The translations under genes and the position numbers were made by a program. Positions 9,625-20,534 of a stretch of 35,779 nt of DNA are shown here, one piece after another (the first letter of the stretch is position 1; each line of letters begins with the position of its first letter). Location of the stretch: positions 1 to 35,779 of the forward strand of contig NZ_FNQM01000023.1 of assembly GCF_900107585.1 (NCBI RefSeq), in the 5' to 3' direction. The notes beneath the pieces were generated by a model. It was not told the DNA's origin, searched no databases, and was given only the letters and a program-made list of their open reading frames with translations. Source of the DNA: Rubrimonas cliftonensis. Its GTDB lineage: Bacteria > Pseudomonadota > Alphaproteobacteria > Rhodobacterales > Rhodobacteraceae.

Positions 9625-10140
9625 ATGAAACTGAACGAGCTCGCCGACAATCCCGGAGCCGCCAAGAAGCGCAAGCGCGTCGGCCGCGGCCCCGGTTCGG
9701 GCATGGGCAAGACGGCAGGCCGCGGCATCAAGGGCCAGACCTCGCGTTCCGGCGTCGCCATCAAGGGCTATGAGGGCGGCCAGATGCCGCTGCACCGGCG
9801 CCTGCCGAAGCGCGGCTTCCACAGCCTCAATCCGGTCCACCATGCGGTGATCAACCTCGACACGATCGAGCGCGCCTTCGAGCGCGGCGCCCTTTCGGGC
9901 GACGGCGTGATCGACGAGAACGTGCTTGTTGCGACCGGCGTCGTGCGCCGCGTGCTCGACGGCGTGAAGCTGCTGGCCAAGGGCGAGCTGACGCGGCCCG
10001 TGACGCTCGAACTCGCGGCGGCCTCCGCTGCGGCGATCGCCGCAGTTGAAAAGACCGGCGGAAAGGTCGAGGTGATCGACGTCGTGGCCCGTCGCCGCGC
10101 CGCCGCCCGCGCCGTGCGCGAGGCGGCGAAGTCCGAGTGA
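9625..10140 (+). CDS. rplO: 50S ribosomal protein L15
   Basis: L15 is a late-assembly 50S protein. The 171-residue product begins [20 protein letters not shown] and carries the Gly-rich core [19 protein letters not shown], then [15 protein letters not shown], all typical. GAGGAG at 9611-9616 fixes the ATG at 9625 over an upstream in-frame ATG. The C-terminus is Ala/Arg-rich and slightly longer than in E. coli. secY follows after 38 bases. Confidence 0.96.
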   Translation: MKLNELADNPGAAKKRKRVGRGPGSGMGKTAGRGIKGQTSRSGVAIKGYEGGQMPLHRRLPKRGFHSLNPVHHAVINLDTIERAFERGALSGDGVIDENVLVATGVVRRVLDGVKLLAKGELTRPVTLELAAASAAAIAAVEKTGGKVEVIDVVARRRAAARAVREAAKSE

Positions 10141-10178
10141 ACAGAGCGCGGCCCGCAAGGGCGCGATAGGGGACCTGC

Positions 10179-11543
10179 ATGGCTTCAGCCGCAGAGCAAC
10201 TCGCCGCCAACCTGAGCTGGAGCACCTTCGGCAAGGCCAAGGAGCTTCAGAACAGGATCCTGTTCACGCTCGGGCTGCTGATCGTCTATCGGCTGGGGAC
10301 ATACATCCCCATGCCGGGCATCGATCCCGACCAGCTGGCGCGGTTCATCGAGCAGACCTCGGGAGGCATTCTCGGGGTCTTCAACATGTTCGCGGGCGGC
10401 GCCGTCGGCCGCATGGCGATCTTCGCTCTGGGCATCATGCCCTACATCTCCGCCTCCATCATCATGCAGCTGATGACCTCCATGGTCCCGCACCTGGAGC
10501 AGCTGAAGAAGGAGGGCGAGGCCGGCCGCAAGAAGATCAACCAGTACACCCGCTATGGCACCGTCGTTCTCGCCACCGTCCAGGCCTACGGCATCGCCGT
10601 GGGACTGGAAGGTCAGGGGCTTGCGGTCGATCCGGGGCTGTTTTTCCGGGCGTCGGCCGTCATCACGCTCGTCGGCGGCACCATGTTCCTGATGTGGCTG
10701 GGCGAACAGATCACGGCGCGGGGCGTCGGCAACGGCATCTCGCTGATCATCTACATCGGCATCGTGGCGGAGCTCCCGACGGCGATGGCGCAGTTCTTCG
10801 AGCTTGGCCGCACCGGGCAGCTTTCCGCGATCATCGTCATCGCCATCCTGCTCGGCGCGATCGCCGTCATCGCGGGCGTGGTGTTCATCGAGCGCGCCCA
10901 GCGGCGCATCCTGATCCAGTATCCCAAGCGCCAGGTCGGGCAGAAGGTCTATGGCGGCGAGTCGAGCCACCTGCCGCTCAAGGTGAACACCGCGGGCGTC
11001 ATCCCGCCGATCTTCGCGTCGTCGCTGCTGCTGCTGCCTGCGACCGTCGCGGGCTTCTCCGCCGACGGCGGCGGCGATATCCTCGGCACGATCTCGGCGC
11101 TGCTGGGCCGCGGCCAGCCGCTCTTCATGGTGATCTTCGTCGCCCTGATCGTGTTCTTCGCCTTCTTCTACACCGCCGTGGTGTTCAACCCGGAGGAGGT
11201 CGCGGAGAACCTCAAGAAGCATGGCGGCTTCGTGCCCGGCATCCGGCCCGGCAAGCGCACGGCGGAGTATCTCGATTATGTGCTGACTCGGCTGACGCTG
11301 GTGGGTGCGCTCTATCTCGCGGTGGTCTGCGTGCTGCCGGAGCTGCTGATCGCCGAGCTGTCGGTGCCGTTCTATTTCGGCGGCACGTCGCTGCTGATCG
11401 TCGTCTCGGTGACGATGGACTTCATCACCCAGGTGCAGAGCCATCTTCTCGCGCACCAGTACGGCGACCTGATCGAGAAATCGAAACTGCGCGGGCGCGG
11501 CAAGCGGACGCCGTCACGGGGCCCCGCGCGGGGGCGGAGTTGA
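10179..11543 (+). CDS. secY: Protein translocase subunit SecY
   Basis: SecY is the channel of the SecYEG translocon in the inner membrane. The 454-residue product has the ten-helix pattern. The first conserved segment, LGLLIVYRLGTYIPMPGID, is followed by the plug region near SGGILGVFNMFAGGAV. Later segments include GNGISLIIYIGIV, the cytosolic loop ERAQRRILIQYPKRQVG, and the C-terminal loop with GGFVPGIRPGKRTAEYLD. The C-terminus after the last helix is Lys/Arg-rich. rpmJ is not found next to it, unlike in E. coli. Confidence 0.97.
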   Translation: MASAAEQLAANLSWSTFGKAKELQNRILFTLGLLIVYRLGTYIPMPGIDPDQLARFIEQTSGGILGVFNMFAGGAVGRMAIFALGIMPYISASIIMQLMTSMVPHLEQLKKEGEAGRKKINQYTRYGTVVLATVQAYGIAVGLEGQGLAVDPGLFFRASAVITLVGGTMFLMWLGEQITARGVGNGISLIIYIGIVAELPTAMAQFFELGRTGQLSAIIVIAILLGAIAVIAGVVFIERAQRRILIQYPKRQVGQKVYGGESSHLPLKVNTAGVIPPIFASSLLLLPATVAGFSADGGGDILGTISALLGRGQPLFMVIFVALIVFFAFFYTAVVFNPEEVAENLKKHGGFVPGIRPGKRTAEYLDYVLTRLTLVGALYLAVVCVLPELLIAELSVPFYFGGTSLLIVVSVTMDFITQVQSHLLAHQYGDLIEKSKLRGRGKRTPSRGPARGRS

Positions 11544-11560
11544 GCGCCGGTCAACGGCGC
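11544..11560 (+). other. Short hairpin between secY and adk
   Basis: GCGCCG (11544-11549) pairs with CGGCGC (11555-11560) around the loop GTCAA, starting right at the secY stop. No T tract follows. Given the 78-base gap to adk and the absence of a clear promoter, read-through is expected. The hairpin may simply protect the mRNA 3' end. Confidence 0.35.
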
Positions 11561-11621
11561 CTGGACGCGCGGGGCTGATCCGGAGGGGATCGGCGGCCCG
11601 GCGAGGGGGAGACGGCGAGCG

Positions 11622-12269
11622 ATGAACATCATTCTTCTTGGGCCGCCGGGGGCCGGCAAGGGAACCCAGGCGCGCATCCTGTGCGAGACGCGGGGCATGG
11701 TGCAGCTCTCCACCGGAGACATGCTGCGCGCGGCCGTCGCGGCGGGCACCGAGGTCGGCCAGAAGGCCGACGCCGTGATGAAGGCCGGCGGCCTCGTGTC
11801 CGACGACATCGTGATCGGCGTGGTGGACGAGCGGCTCGACGCGCCGGACGTGTCGGGCGGCGTGATCTTCGACGGCTTTCCGCGAACGACCCCGCAGGCG
11901 AAGGCGCTCGACGGCCTGCTCGCGGACAAGGGCATGGCGCTCGACGCCGTGGTGAACATGGAGGTCGACGACGCCGCCATGGTCGACCGCATCGCCGGCC
12001 GCTACACCTGCGCCGGCTGCGGCGAGGGCTACCACGACACCGAGAAGAAGCCGGCGAAGCCGGGCGTCTGCGACAAGTGCGGCTCCACCGAGTTCAGGCG
12101 CCGCAAGGACGACAACGCCGAGACGGTCGCCGCGCGCCTCAAGGAGTACCATGCCGAGACGGCGCCGCTGATCGCCTACTATCAGGCGACCGGGAAGCTG
12201 AAGGCGGTGGACGGCATGGCGGATATCGGCGCGGTGACGAAGGCCATCGCCGCGGCGCTCGACGGCTAG
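11622..12269 (+). CDS. adk: Adenylate kinase, zinc-finger LID type
   Basis: Adenylate kinase converts ATP plus AMP to two ADP in the cytosol. The 215-residue product has the P-loop GPPGAGKGT at residues 7-15, the AMP-site block STGDMLRAAVAAGTEVG, and FDGFPRTTPQA. The LID carries four cysteines, C130, C133, C150 and C153, in two CxxC pairs. This is the zinc-structured form seen in many bacteria but not in E. coli. The position between secY and rpsM is typical of alphaproteobacteria. Confidence 0.97.
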   Translation: MNIILLGPPGAGKGTQARILCETRGMVQLSTGDMLRAAVAAGTEVGQKADAVMKAGGLVSDDIVIGVVDERLDAPDVSGGVIFDGFPRTTPQAKALDGLLADKGMALDAVVNMEVDDAAMVDRIAGRYTCAGCGEGYHDTEKKPAKPGVCDKCGSTEFRRRKDDNAETVAARLKEYHAETAPLIAYYQATGKLKAVDGMADIGAVTKAIAAALDG

Positions 12270-12279
12270 GACGATTTCC

Positions 12280-12314
12280 CGGCCGCGCTGCTTGACGCGG
12301 CGCGGCCGGTTTCT
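12280..12314 (+). terminator. Hairpin after adk, loop holds the rpsM -35
   Basis: CCGGCCGCGC (12280-12289) pairs perfectly with GCGCGGCCGG (12301-12310), and TTTC follows. The 11-base loop TGCTTGACGCG contains the TTGACG of the next promoter. The T run is short, so termination would rest mainly on the strong stem. Formation in the RNA and promoter use in the DNA are compatible. Confidence 0.6.
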
Positions 12315-12320
12315 ATAGTG
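12293..12320 (+). promoter_or_regulatory. Promoter for rpsM-rpsK
   Basis: TTGACG (12293-12298), a 16-base spacer and TATAGT (12315-12320) form a strong sigma70-type promoter. It is followed by GCGCGC, a context common at strong Rhodobacterales promoters. The start would be near 12327, leaving about 114 bases of leader before rpsM. It lets the alpha operon be expressed independently of the spc operon. Confidence 0.75.
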
Positions 12321-12440
12321 CGCGCTTCTCTCGACACCGGAATCGGTCGCGCGAGGAGCGTAACCGCGTTGGCGCGCATCTGCGGCCGGCCATTCGAGAC
12401 AGCCCCGGTCTGCGGGGCCCAGCAGTGACGGAGACAGGCA

Positions 12441-12809
12441 GTGGCGCGCATCGCCGGTGTGAACATTCCGACCAACAAGCAGGTCCATGTGGCCCTGACT
12501 TACATCCATGGCATCGGTCAGACGACCGCCCGCAGCATCTGCGACTCGACGGGCGTCGATCCGGCGCGCCGCGTGAACGAGTTGAGCGACGCCGACGTGT
12601 TGCGCATTCGCGAGCATATCGACGGCAACGTTCAGGTTGAGGGCGACCTGCGCCGCGAGGTGGCGGTCAACATCAAGCGGCTGATGGACCTCGGCTGCTA
12701 CCGCGGCCTGCGCCACCGCCGCGGTCTCCCGGTTCGCGGCCAGCGCACGCACACCAACGCGCGCACCCGCAAGGGCCCCGCCAAGCCGATTGCCGGCAAG
12801 AAGAAGTAA
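12441..12809 (+). CDS. rpsM: 30S ribosomal protein S13
   Basis: S13 forms head bridges and contacts P-site tRNA. The 122-residue product begins at GTG 12441 ([20 protein letters not shown]), with GGAGAC just upstream. It contains the helix-hairpin-helix [13 protein letters not shown] and ends in the basic tail [19 protein letters not shown]. Length is standard. No ATG fits better. Confidence 0.97.
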   Translation: MARIAGVNIPTNKQVHVALTYIHGIGQTTARSICDSTGVDPARRVNELSDADVLRIREHIDGNVQVEGDLRREVAVNIKRLMDLGCYRGLRHRRGLPVRGQRTHTNARTRKGPAKPIAGKKK

Positions 12810-12821
12810 GGAGCGCCCTTC

Positions 12822-13211
12822 ATGGCCAAACCAGCCGCCCGCCCGAAGCGCCGCGAGCGCAAGAACATCACGTCCGGCGTCGCCCATGTGAATTCGTCGT
12901 TCAACAACACGATGATCACGATCGCCGACGCGCAGGGCAACGCGATCTCATGGTCCTCCGCGGGCACGATGGGCTTCAAGGGCTCGCGCAAGTCCACGCC
13001 GTACGCCGCGCAGGTCGCGGCCGAGGATGCGGGCAAGAAGGCTCAGGAGCACGGCGTCCGCACCATCGAGGTGCTCGTCCAGGGGCCTGGTTCGGGCCGC
13101 GAGTCCGCGTTGCGCGCGCTTCAGGCCGTCGGTTTCACGATCACCCAGATCAAGGACGTGACGCCGATCGCCCATAACGGATGCCGGCCGCCCAAGCGTC
13201 GGCGCGTCTGA
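12822..13211 (+). CDS. rpsK: 30S ribosomal protein S11
   Basis: S11 lies on the 30S platform near the Shine-Dalgarno duplex. The 129-residue product has the diagnostic [38 protein letters not shown] and the C-terminal [18 protein letters not shown]. It sits 12 bases after rpsM, with AAGGAG before the ATG. A strong terminator follows within 30 bases, which is unusual for this operon. Confidence 0.97.
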   Translation: MAKPAARPKRRERKNITSGVAHVNSSFNNTMITIADAQGNAISWSSAGTMGFKGSRKSTPYAAQVAAEDAGKKAQEHGVRTIEVLVQGPGSGRESALRALQAVGFTITQIKDVTPIAHNGCRPPKRRRV

Positions 13212-13239
13212 GACAGGTTTCACCCTGCGTCCACGACGG

Positions 13240-13265
13240 GCCCGCTCCAGGTCGAGCGGGCTTTT
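13240..13265 (+). terminator. Intrinsic terminator between rpsK and rpoA
   Basis: GCCCGCTC (13240-13247) pairs perfectly with GAGCGGGC (13254-13261), loop CAGGTC, followed by TTTT. A second pair, CACGAC (13232-13237) with GTCGTG (13266-13271), brackets it. This is the clearest intrinsic terminator in the window. It should lower or decouple rpoA-rplQ expression from rpsM-rpsK. I see no convincing promoter in the 70 bases before rpoA, so it may act as a partial terminator. Confidence 0.8.
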
Positions 13266-13335
13266 GTCGTGACGCATCCTCGGGAAGCGCCCGGCGTGGG
13301 ATCCGCCAGCGGCGCGTGAATGGAGGAGAGCAGAT

Positions 13336-14352
13336 ATGATCCACAAGAACTGGGTGGAGCTGATCAAGCCCACCGGCCTGGACTTCGAAACCGGCCCCGA
13401 CCTTCGCCGCAAGGCGACCGCCGTGGCGGAGCCGCTGGAGCGCGGGTTCGGCCTGACGCTCGGCAACGCTCTGCGTCGCGTTCTTCTCGGCTCGCTCCAG
13501 GGCGCCGCCGTGACGGCGATCCAGATCGACGGCGTGCTGCACGAGTTCTCGTCGGTGCCGGGCGTCCGCGAGGACGTCACCGACATCGTGCTCAACATCA
13601 AGGGCGTCGCGCTGCGCATGGACGTGGACGGGCCCAAGCGGCTCACGCTGCGCGGCAAGGGCCCCGCCGTGTTGCGCGCCCGCGACATCCAGGAGATCGC
13701 GGGGGTCACAGTGCTCAACCCCGACCATGTGATCTGCCACCTTGACGACGACGCGACGCTGCACATGGAGCTGACCGTCGGCATCGGCAAAGGCTACGTC
13801 TCGGCCGACAAGAACCGCCCCGAGGACGCGCCCATCGGCATGATCCCCGTGGACAGCCTGTTCAGCCCGGTGAAGAAAGTCAGCTACAAGGTCGAGCCCA
13901 CCCGCGAGGGCCAGGTGCTCGACTACGACAAGCTGACACTGACGGTGGAGACCAACGGCGCCCTGACGCCCGAGGACGCCATCGCCTACGCCGCGCGCAT
14001 CCTGCAGGACCAGCTTCGGACCTTCATCAACTTCGAGGAGCCGCAGGAGGCGACGCACCACGCCGGCGACGAGAACCTCGAGTTCAACCCGCTTCTGCTC
14101 AAGAAGGTCGACGAGCTGGAGCTTTCGGTCCGCTCTGCCAACTGCCTGAAAAACGACAACATCGTGTACATCGGCGACCTGATCCAGAAGACCGAGGCGG
14201 AGATGCTGCGCACGCCTAACTTCGGGCGCAAGTCTCTGAACGAGATCAAGGAAGTGCTGACGGCGATGGGGTTGCATCTCGGGATGGAGGTCAGCGACTG
14301 GCCGCCCGAGAACATCGACGACCTCGCCAAGAAATTCGAGGACCAGTTCTGA
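13336..14352 (+). CDS. rpoA: DNA-directed RNA polymerase subunit alpha
   Basis: Alpha dimerises to nucleate polymerase assembly. Its C-terminal domain binds UP elements and activators. The 338-residue product has the N-terminal dimer block [20 protein letters not shown] and [20 protein letters not shown], then after a linker the C-terminal domain, with [19 protein letters not shown] and [25 protein letters not shown] precedes the ATG at 13336. Length is normal for alphaproteobacteria. Confidence 0.98.
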   Translation: MIHKNWVELIKPTGLDFETGPDLRRKATAVAEPLERGFGLTLGNALRRVLLGSLQGAAVTAIQIDGVLHEFSSVPGVREDVTDIVLNIKGVALRMDVDGPKRLTLRGKGPAVLRARDIQEIAGVTVLNPDHVICHLDDDATLHMELTVGIGKGYVSADKNRPEDAPIGMIPVDSLFSPVKKVSYKVEPTREGQVLDYDKLTLTVETNGALTPEDAIAYAARILQDQLRTFINFEEPQEATHHAGDENLEFNPLLLKKVDELELSVRSANCLKNDNIVYIGDLIQKTEAEMLRTPNFGRKSLNEIKEVLTAMGLHLGMEVSDWPPENIDDLAKKFEDQF

Positions 14353-14358
14353 CGACGC

Positions 14359-14378
14359 GCGGGCGCTTCGGCGCCCGC
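14359..14378 (+). other. UUCG-tetraloop hairpin between rpoA and rplQ
   Basis: GCGGGCGC (14359-14366) pairs perfectly with GCGCCCGC (14371-14378) around TTCG, an exceptionally stable RNA tetraloop. No T run follows. It starts seven bases after the rpoA stop. Likely roles are mRNA 3'-end protection or an RNase processing boundary that lets rpoA and rplQ differ in dose; this is inference. Confidence 0.6.
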
Positions 14379-14464
14379 TGGAAGACCGGGCAGGACGCCC
14401 CAAGGAGGCGGCCCCGAAGCAGGGTCGCCGGACAAAGCATAAAGCACCACAGGAGATCACGACC

Positions 14465-14884
14465 ATGCGCCACGGATCCGGCCGCCGCAAACTGAACCGC
14501 ACCGCCTCCCACCGCCAGGCGATGCTCGCGAACATGGCCTGCTCGCTCATCGAGCACGAGCAGATCAAGACCACGCTGCCGAAGGCGAAGGAGCTGCGGC
14601 CCTATGTCGAGCGGCTCATCACGCTCGGCAAGCGCGGCGACCTGCACGCCCGCCGCCTGTGCCTTGCGCAGATCAAGCAGGAGCCGGCGGTGAAGAAGCT
14701 GTTCGAGACCCTTGGCCAGCGCTACGCCGAGCGTCCGGGCGGCTACAGCCGCGTCCTGAAGGCCGGCTTCCGCTACGGCGACATGGCGCCGATGGCGATC
14801 GTCGAGCTGGTCGACCGCGACGTGGAGGCCAAGGGCGCGGCCGACCGCGCCCGCGTCGCCGAGGAAGAGGCCGCCGAGGCGTGA
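14465..14884 (+). CDS. rplQ: 50S ribosomal protein L17
   Basis: L17 lies near the tunnel exit. The 139-residue product begins [20 protein letters not shown], continues [20 protein letters not shown] and contains [20 protein letters not shown], all diagnostic. The acidic and Ala-rich end is typical of the group. AGGAG precedes the start. It closes the alpha operon. Confidence 0.97.
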   Translation: MRHGSGRRKLNRTASHRQAMLANMACSLIEHEQIKTTLPKAKELRPYVERLITLGKRGDLHARRLCLAQIKQEPAVKKLFETLGQRYAERPGGYSRVLKAGFRYGDMAPMAIVELVDRDVEAKGAADRARVAEEEAAEA

Positions 14885-14891
14885 GCCCGAC

Positions 14892-14918
14892 CCGCCGCGC
14901 GGCTTGCGCGCGCGGCGG
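14892..14918 (+). terminator. Hairpin after rplQ with GCTTGCG loop
   Basis: CCGCCGCGCG (14892-14901) pairs perfectly with CGCGCGGCGG (14909-14918), leaving the loop GCTTGCG. It begins eight bases after the rplQ stop codon. There is no T tract, so Rho-independent termination is doubtful. The loop holds the TTGCG of a candidate promoter. Confidence 0.5.
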
Positions 14919-14932
14919 CGCCAGCCTATAGC
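14904..14932 (+). promoter_or_regulatory. Candidate promoter for rpsB
   Basis: TTGCGC (14904-14909), 17 bases and TATAGC (14927-14932) resemble a sigma70 promoter. The start would fall near 14939, giving a leader of about 165 bases before rpsB. The -35 matches consensus at only the first three positions and the last is C, so it is weaker than the rpsM promoter. Its position in the loop of the hairpin at 14892 copies the layout at 12280-12320. Confidence 0.45.
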
Positions 14933-15106
14933 CCGGCGCACGAGATGGCGGGCGGGCCTTCGGGCCGGTCCGCGACGAACGAGACACAAATTCAACCCAC
15001 ACGCAGGGGACGGGCCGGCGGGGGAGACATCCCCGCATCGGTCCACCGGTTGGGGCGGAGACGCCTCGAGACCCCGCGGCGGCGAAACCGGAAAGGATAG
15101 GCTGGG

Positions 15107-15889
15107 ATGGCTCTGCCTGAGTTCTCCATGCGTCAGCTGCTTGAGGCTGGCGTTCACTTCGGTCACCAGACGCATCGCTGGAACCCCAAGATGGGCCAGT
15201 TCATCTATGGCGACCGCAACGGCATTCACATTCTCGACCTGACGCAGACCGTGCCGATGCTCGACGCGGCGCTGGTCGCGATCCGCGACACCGTCGCGCG
15301 CGGCGGTCGCCTGCTCTTTGTCGGCACCAAGCGGCAGGCGCAGCAGGCGCTGGCCGAGGCGGCCGAGATGTGCGCGCAGTACTACATGAACCACCGCTGG
15401 CTCGGCGGCACGCTGACCAACTGGAAGACCGTCTCCGGCTCGATCTCGCGGCTGAAGAAGCTCGACGAGATGCTGGAGGGCGACGGCGCCGGCTTCACGA
15501 AGAAGGAGCGGCTGAACCTCGAGCGCGAGCGCGAGAAGCTCAACGCGTCGCTGGGCGGCATCCGTGAGATGGGCGGCCTGCCCGACATGCTGTTCATCAT
15601 CGACACCAACAAGGAAGACCTCGCGATCCTGGAGGCCAAGAAGCTCGGGATCCCGGTGGTCGCGGTGCTCGACAGCAACTCCGACCCCGAGGGCGTGACC
15701 TACCCGATCCCCGGCAACGACGACGCCGCCCGCGCCATCGCGCTCTACTGCGACCTTGCCGCCCGCGCCGCGCTCGACGGCATGGCCGCCAATCTCGGCA
15801 CCCACATCGACCTGGGCGAGATGGAGGAGCCGATGGAGGAAGTCGGCCTCGAGGACGTCGCTCCGGCGGAGACGCCCGCCGGCGCCTGA
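15107..15889 (+). CDS. rpsB: 30S ribosomal protein S2
   Basis: S2 joins the 30S subunit late, on the solvent side between head and body. The 260-residue product begins [20 protein letters not shown] and contains [37 protein letters not shown] and [17 protein letters not shown]. The acidic C-terminal tail is usual. The GGAAAGGATAGGCTGGG leader supplies a ribosome-binding site. A long leader of about 200 bases suggests its own transcript. Confidence 0.98.
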   Translation: MALPEFSMRQLLEAGVHFGHQTHRWNPKMGQFIYGDRNGIHILDLTQTVPMLDAALVAIRDTVARGGRLLFVGTKRQAQQALAEAAEMCAQYYMNHRWLGGTLTNWKTVSGSISRLKKLDEMLEGDGAGFTKKERLNLEREREKLNASLGGIREMGGLPDMLFIIDTNKEDLAILEAKKLGIPVVAVLDSNSDPEGVTYPIPGNDDAARAIALYCDLAARAALDGMAANLGTHIDLGEMEEPMEEVGLEDVAPAETPAGA

Positions 15890-15923
15890 GCGACGGCCTT
15901 CATTGCGACGCAACGATGACGCT

Positions 15924-15959
15924 CGCGGCGCTTGAGGCCGCGGCGTCTGCTGGTTAGAC
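15924..15959 (+). promoter_or_regulatory. Candidate hairpin plus promoter for tsf
   Basis: A 6-bp stem, CGCGGC (15924-15929) with GCCGCG (15937-15942), has the loop GCTTGAG. The loop TTGAG forms most of a candidate -35 (TTGAGG, 15932-15937). After 16 bases comes TTAGAC (15954-15959) as a weak -10. The layout copies the hairpins at 12280 and 14892. The promoter is only moderately convincing by itself; tsf could equally be read through from rpsB. Confidence 0.3.
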
Positions 15960-15971
15960 CACGCGCACGGC

Positions 15972-16001
15972 CCGGTCCGTCCCGCCCAGGCGACGGACCG
16001 G
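15972..16001 (+). other. Perfect 10-bp hairpin before tsf
   Basis: CCGGTCCGTC (15972-15981) pairs perfectly with GACGGACCGG (15992-16001) around a 10-base loop. It ends 32 bases before the tsf ATG, with no T tract. It could be a leader structure controlling the rpsB/tsf ratio or a partial terminator. No known motif was recognised. Confidence 0.5.
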
Positions 16002-16033
16002 CCGCCAGCGCTGTTTAAGGGACGGACACAGAG

Positions 16034-16942
16034 ATGGCGATCACGGCGGCTCAGGTTAAGGAACTGCGCGACAGCACTGGCGCAGGCATGATGGACGCCA
16101 AGAAGGCGCTGACGGAGACCGACGGCGACATGGAGGCGGCGGTCGACTGGCTGCGCGCCAAGGGCCTGGCCAAGGCGGCGAAGAAGTCGGGCCGCACCGC
16201 CGCCGAGGGCCTCGCGGCCGTCGCGACGAAGGGCGGCGTGGGCGTCGTGGTCGAGGTCAACTCCGAGACCGATTTCGTCGCGCGCAACGCCGATTTCCAG
16301 AGCATGGTCGCCGAAATCGCCCAGGTCGCGCTCGGCGTCGAGGGCGACGTGGAGGCGCTGAAGGCGGCGCCGATGAACGGCAAGACCGTGGCCGAGATCA
16401 TCACCGACAAGGTCGCCACCATCGGCGAGAACATGGGCCTGCGCCGCTTCGAGCGCGTCGAGGCGGACGCTGTCTCGGCCTATGTCCACAACGCCGTTGC
16501 GCCGGGCATGGGCAAGATCGGCGTGCTGGTCGCGATCAGGACCGGCGCCCCGGCCGCCGCCGCCGAGATCGGCCGCCAGGTCGCCATGCATGTCGCCGCG
16601 ACCAGCCCCGCCTCGCTGTCGGAGGCCGATCTTGACCCCGCGCTGGTCGAGCGCGAGAAGCAGGTGCTGACTGAACAGGCCCGCGAGAGCGGCAAGCCTG
16701 ACAGCGTCATCGACAAGATGATCGTCGGCCGCATGAACAAGTATTTCCAGGAAGTCTGCCTTCTGAAACAAGCCTTCGTCATCAACCCCGATCTGACCGT
16801 CGAGGCCGCCGTCGCCGAGGCTGGCAAGGCCGTTGGGACCGAGATGACGGTCACGTCCTTCGCTCGGCTCGCCGTCGGCGAGGGCGTCGAGAAGGAGGAG
16901 GAAGACTTCGCGGCCGAGGTCGCCAAGACCCTCAAGGGCTGA
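16034..16942 (+). CDS. tsf: Elongation factor Ts
   Basis: EF-Ts is the nucleotide exchange factor of EF-Tu. The 302-residue product begins [20 protein letters not shown], the UBA-like N-domain, and has the contact motif TDFVARN at residues 79-85. The C-terminal region includes [16 protein letters not shown]. Length is close to the family norm. pyrH, the usual next gene in alphaproteobacteria, is absent; the next gene is convergent gcvP. Confidence 0.98.
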   Translation: MAITAAQVKELRDSTGAGMMDAKKALTETDGDMEAAVDWLRAKGLAKAAKKSGRTAAEGLAAVATKGGVGVVVEVNSETDFVARNADFQSMVAEIAQVALGVEGDVEALKAAPMNGKTVAEIITDKVATIGENMGLRRFERVEADAVSAYVHNAVAPGMGKIGVLVAIRTGAPAAAAEIGRQVAMHVAATSPASLSEADLDPALVEREKQVLTEQARESGKPDSVIDKMIVGRMNKYFQEVCLLKQAFVINPDLTVEAAVAEAGKAVGTEMTVTSFARLAVGEGVEKEEEDFAAEVAKTLKG

Positions 16943-16980
16943 GGAGCGGCGCGCGCGCAGTCTGGCGGCAACGGGTCAAG

Positions 16981-17019
16981 CGGCGCGAGGCCCCGGCCCT
17001 GAGCCAGGGCCTCGCGCCG
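16981..17019 (+). terminator. 13-bp hairpin at the tsf/gcvP convergence
   Basis: Arms 16981-16993 and 17007-17019 are perfectly complementary over 13 bp, with a 13-base loop. It lies 38 bases after the tsf stop and about 200 bases past the gcvP stop. The T content after it is low, so it may be a stem-driven or Rho-assisted terminator for tsf. Confidence 0.6.
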
Positions 17020-17165
17020 TGTAGGCGTGTCGGCGAGTGTCTGGGCGCAGCCGGCGCGTCGCATGGCGGGTCTGTGATGGGACGCCAATCGTCCATGGAG
17101 CGCTTCGTTCCTCGGGGTCCCGGGGCGAGCGCAGGACGGCGCTTGTTCTCGAAGTCGCCGTGGCG

Positions 17166-17189
17166 CGCCCCGGTCCTGCGGCCGGGGCG
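17166..17189 (-). terminator. Hairpin downstream of gcvP
   Basis: CGCCCCGG (17166-17173) pairs with CCGGGGCG (17182-17189), loop TCCTGCGG. It is 28 bases beyond the gcvP stop on the minus strand. No T run is seen on either strand, so a transcript-end function is inferred from position only. Confidence 0.4.
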
Positions 17190-17216
17190 TTGATGCTTGT
17201 GCACCCGGCCTGCGGG

Positions 17217-20159
<2,943 letters not shown>

Positions 20160-20163
20160 GGGG

Positions 20164-20532
20164 TCATGCTCCTGTGAGGGCGTCGTAGGCGGCGCGGTCC
20201 ATCAGCCCGGCGAGTTCGCCGGGGTCGCTGAGGCGGATGCGGCAGAGCCATGCCGCGCCCTCGGGATCTGCGTTCAGACTGGCGGGGTTGTCGACCGGGC
20301 CGGCGTTGACCTCCACGATCTCGCCGGAGGCCGGGGCGTAGATCTCCGAGGCGGCCTTGACCGACTCGACCGTGCCGCATTCGTCACCCTTGGCGACGGC
20401 CGCTCCCGGCTCCTTCATCTCGACGAAGACGACGTCGCCGAGCTGCGTCGCGGCATGGACGGTGACGCCCACCGTCGCGACGTCGCCCTCCACCCTGAGC
20501 CACTCATGGTCTTCGGTGTAGTAGGTGGTCAT
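20164..20532 (-). CDS. gcvH: Glycine cleavage system H protein
   Basis: The H protein carries lipoate on a lysine and shuttles intermediates between the P, T and L proteins. The start at 20532 gives a 122-residue product, [20 protein letters not shown], of normal length. The lipoylation site is K59 in [15 protein letters not shown]. The gene sits two bases after gcvT and four before gcvP, so the operon is tight. The frame stays open far upstream inside gcvT, but that is a shadow. Confidence 0.97.
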   Translation of the reverse strand: MTTYYTEDHEWLRVEGDVATVGVTVHAATQLGDVVFVEMKEPGAAVAKGDECGTVESVKAASEIYAPASGEIVEVNAGPVDNPASLNADPEGAAWLCRIRLSDPGELAGLMDRAAYDALTGA

Positions 20533-20534
20533 GG

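Noticed and set aside
10185-11456. 423-codon minus-strand frame opposite secY, rich in His, Asp and Gln
   Set aside because: Antisense shadow of codons for membrane residues in secY.
14291-16771. 826-codon open frame on the minus strand opposite rplQ, rpsB and tsf
   Set aside because: It is antisense to three certain ribosomal/elongation-factor genes, is Arg/His/Asp-rich without a domain, and is what high GC third positions produce.
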